NCBI GenBank assembly: GCA_903928615.1
Contig: CAIYRJ010000198.1
Coordinates: 1-6,985, forward strand
DNA from: an uncultured Actinomycetes bacterium
GTDB taxonomy: Bacteria; Actinomycetota; Thermoleophilia; Miltoncostaeales; Miltoncostaeaceae
Length of the DNA: 6,985 nt
Direction: 5' to 3'
In this document: one piece after another, positions 5,373 through 6,985 of the stretch
Layout of the letters: every line of letters begins with the position of its first letter
Numbering within the stretch: the stretch's first letter is position 1
Notes under the pieces: generated by a model
Database searches by the model: none
What the model saw: only the letters and a program-made list of their open reading frames with translations
Told to the model about the DNA's origin: nothing
Program-made: the position numbers and the translations under genes

Positions 5373-6175
5373 GCGCACGCGGGGCCCTCGGGGCCGCGCC
5401 GGGTGACGAGGTGCACATCGTTGTGCTTGGCGCCCTGCCGGAGGTGGTGCCGGGCGATGACCTGCCGGCGATGCTCACCGCCGCCGCGGTGGATGCCGGC
5501 CTGGCACCGGGGGACGTGCTGGCCGTGGCGCACAAGGTGGTGAGCAAGGCGGAGGGGCGCGTGGTGCGCCTGGGCGACGTGGTGCCCGGCGCCGAGGCCC
5601 GGCGCCTGGCGGACGAGACGGGCAAGGACCCGGCGCTGTGCGAGGTGATCCTTGGCGAGAGCCGCAAGGTGGTGCGTCGGCGCCGGTCGCTGGTGGTGTG
5701 CGAGACCCATCACGGATTCATCTGCGCGAATGCCGGGGTGGACGCATCGAACACGCCCGACGGCACGGTGGTGCTGTTACCGGTCGACCCCGATGCCTCG
5801 GCGCGGGGCATCCAGCACGCGCTCTCGCAGGCCGCGGGCGGGCGCGTGGGAGTCGTCATCACCGACACGCATGGCCGCGCATTCCGCCGGGGACTCGTGA
5901 ACGTCGCCGTGGGGGTGGCCGGATTCGAGCCGGTGATGGATCATCGGGGTGGACGCGACAGAGAGGGACGGATGCTGGTGGCAACGGATCAGGCGCTGGG
6001 CGACGAGATCGCCGCCGCCGCGGGGATGCTCATCGGGAAGTCATCGGGCCGGCCGGCCGCGCTGGTGCGTGGGCTGGTGACCGCGCCCTCGCCCGGCACC
6101 TCGCGCGACCTGGTGCGCCGCGAGGACCAGGACGTCTTCCGCGCCCGCGTGGACGACGACGGGGTGGTGATCTAG
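5369..6175 (+). CDS. cofE: Coenzyme F420-0:L-glutamate ligase, CofE (single-domain)
   Basis: 268 aa, the length of a stand-alone CofE. It adds gamma-linked glutamate to F420-0 using GTP and divalent metal. Motifs in order: LPEVVPGDDL (23-32), GDVLAVAHKVVSKAEG (48-63), CETHHGFICANAGVDASN (111-128), VVITDTHGRAFRRG (162-175) with VAVGVAG (179-185), DHRGGRDREGRML (191-203), then DEIAAAAGMLIGKSSG (212-227) and PAALVRGL (229-236). Mycobacterial FbiB carries this domain fused to a C-terminal FMN nitroreductase-like domain; that domain is absent here. The start is taken as GTG 5369, overlapping the cofC stop by 4 nt with GGGAG (5357-5361) upstream. GTG at 5411 (residue 15) is a possible alternative, since conserved sequence begins after it. 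The stop codon abuts the next gene with no gap. Confidence 0.94.
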   Translation: MSARGALGAAPGDEVHIVVLGALPEVVPGDDLPAMLTAAAVDAGLAPGDVLAVAHKVVSKAEGRVVRLGDVVPGAEARRLADETGKDPALCEVILGESRKVVRRRRSLVVCETHHGFICANAGVDASNTPDGTVVLLPVDPDASARGIQHALSQAAGGRVGVVITDTHGRAFRRGLVNVAVGVAGFEPVMDHRGGRDREGRMLVATDQALGDEIAAAAGMLIGKSSGRPAALVRGLVTAPSPGTSRDLVRREDQDVFRARVDDDGVVI

Positions 6176-6985
6176 GTGCCCGTGGGCAGCACGCGCAATC
6201 CGCTGAGGGTGGCGATCATCGGGTCGGGGCCGTCGGGCTTCTACGCCGCCGAGCACATCCTCGGCCAGGACGACATCAACGTGCAGGTGGACATGTTCGA
6301 CCGCCTGCCCACGCCGTTCGGCCTCGTGCGCGCCGGTGTGGCGCCGGACCACCCCAAGATCAAGTCGGTCACCCGCGTGTACGACAAGATCGCGCAGCAC
6401 CCCGACTTCCGCTTCCGCGGCAACGTGGAGTTCGGCACCGACCTCGAGTACGAGGACCTCCTCGAGTACTTCCACGCGGTCATCTTCTGCGTGGGCGCGC
6501 GGTCGGATCGGCGCCTGGGCATCCCCCGCGAGTACCTGCCGGGCAGCCACGGCGCCAGCGACTTCGTGGGCTGGTACAACGCCAGCCCCGACCAGCGCAA
6601 CCTCACCTTCGACTTCTCGGGCGACAACGTGGTGGTGGTCGGCAACGGCAACGTGGCCATGGACGTCGCCCGCGTGCTCATGCTGCCGCCCGACGAGCTC
6701 TCGGCCACCGACATCGGCGGCCACGCCCTGCGCGCGCTGTCGCAGAACAAGGTGCGCCAGGTGACGATCCTCGGCCGGCGTGGCCCGGCACAGGCTGCCT
6801 TCACCTACCGCGAGCTGAAGGAACTCGCCGACCGCGATGACATCGACGTGGTGGTGGATCCCGCCGACATGGTGCTCGACCCGCATTCGCTGCACGACAC
6901 CGAGCAGGCCCCCGATCGCGGGCGCGACCAGGTGCTCGACCTGCTGCGCGAGCTGTCGGAGCGCCCGTCGCGCGGGCATGACCGC
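6176..6985 (+). CDS. fprA: Ferredoxin/adrenodoxin-type NADP+ reductase, FprA family (3' end beyond window)
   Basis: The frame is open from GTG 6176 to the last base, exactly 270 codons of a protein usually about 450-460 aa. It is a flavoprotein that passes electrons between NADPH and ferredoxin. Visible: the FAD-binding loop VAIIGSGPSGFYAA (12-25), PTPFGLVRAGVAPDHPKIKSV (45-65, highly characteristic of the adrenodoxin reductase group), VIFCVGARSDRRLGIP (102-117), the NADP-binding VVVVGNGNVAMDVAR (152-166) and LGRRGPAQAAFT (199-210). The start is GTG 6176, directly after the cofE stop TAG; GTG 6182 is an alternative. No N-terminal ferredoxin domain is present. Any C-terminal extension cannot be seen. 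Position in the cof run suggests co-transcription and perhaps a redox role alongside F420 metabolism, but that link is inference from context only. Confidence 0.92.
   Translation, partial: MPVGSTRNPLRVAIIGSGPSGFYAAEHILGQDDINVQVDMFDRLPTPFGLVRAGVAPDHPKIKSVTRVYDKIAQHPDFRFRGNVEFGTDLEYEDLLEYFHAVIFCVGARSDRRLGIPREYLPGSHGASDFVGWYNASPDQRNLTFDFSGDNVVVVGNGNVAMDVARVLMLPPDELSATDIGGHALRALSQNKVRQVTILGRRGPAQAAFTYRELKELADRDDIDVVVDPADMVLDPHSLHDTEQAPDRGRDQVLDLLRELSERPSRGHDR

Noticed and set aside
5638..6840. 400-codon plus-strand frame across the cofE-fprA junction
   Set aside because: It overlaps two genes with unmistakable motifs in other frames and its translation is Arg/Gly/His-rich noise.
6041..6979. 312-codon minus-strand frame opposite fprA
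   Set aside because: Antisense shadow of the reductase gene; Val/His/Ala/Glu-rich with no domain.

Overview
The window is a high-GC bacterial chromosome segment. An F420 biosynthesis cluster next to a ferredoxin-NADP reductase of the FprA/adrenodoxin-reductase type points to an actinobacterium or a relative such as Thermoleophilia. The taxonomic guess rests only on gene content and base composition. I see no tRNA, rRNA, CRISPR array, transposase or phage gene.

Left part, minus strand (about 1-2495). At the left edge is the 5' part of a gene for a secreted protein with a signal peptide and the start of a WGD-type surface-protein domain. It is separated by a strong intrinsic terminator (358-391) from a two-gene operon. 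That operon encodes two clearly related paralogues of the acetoacetate decarboxylase (ADC) superfamily, 341 and 339 aa, 28 bp apart. Each has a good Shine-Dalgarno sequence, and both keep the Pro-Lys-Lys motif that holds the Schiff-base lysine in true ADC. They differ from each other, and from classical ADC, at other pocket-proximal positions, so the substrate is unknown.

Middle (2496-2877). This 382-bp divergent intergenic region is locally AT-rich around 2701-2760 and unusually rich in short symmetric elements. The clearest is a perfect 12-bp inverted repeat whose arms are offset by exactly 100 bp, each arm pointing outward to one of the two operons. There are also a 9-bp direct repeat with 21-bp period, a 7-bp inverted repeat and a TGTAA-GG-TTACA palindrome. 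It probably holds both promoters and their control sites.

Right part, plus strand (2878-6985). This is a tightly packed run: an EamA/DMT-family transporter, cofD, cofC, cofE, then the N-terminal 270 codons of an FAD/NADP ferredoxin reductase cut by the window edge. Spacings are 12 bp, then 1-nt and 4-nt overlaps, then 0 bp, so these genes are most likely co-transcribed. CofC makes the activated (GDP-linked) three-carbon acid, CofD transfers it to the deazaflavin Fo to give (dehydro-)F420-0, and CofE adds glutamates. CofE here is the ligase domain alone, without the C-terminal FMN reductase domain of mycobacterial FbiB. Fo synthase genes are not in the window.

The ADC-like genes are visibly less GC-rich than the cof genes (roughly 60% versus above 70% in the lines I counted by hand), so the two halves differ in codon use. 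The most interesting items for follow-up are the tandem ADC-like pair of unknown substrate, the symmetric operator-like elements between the two operons, and the altered Lys-x-Arg motif in CofC.
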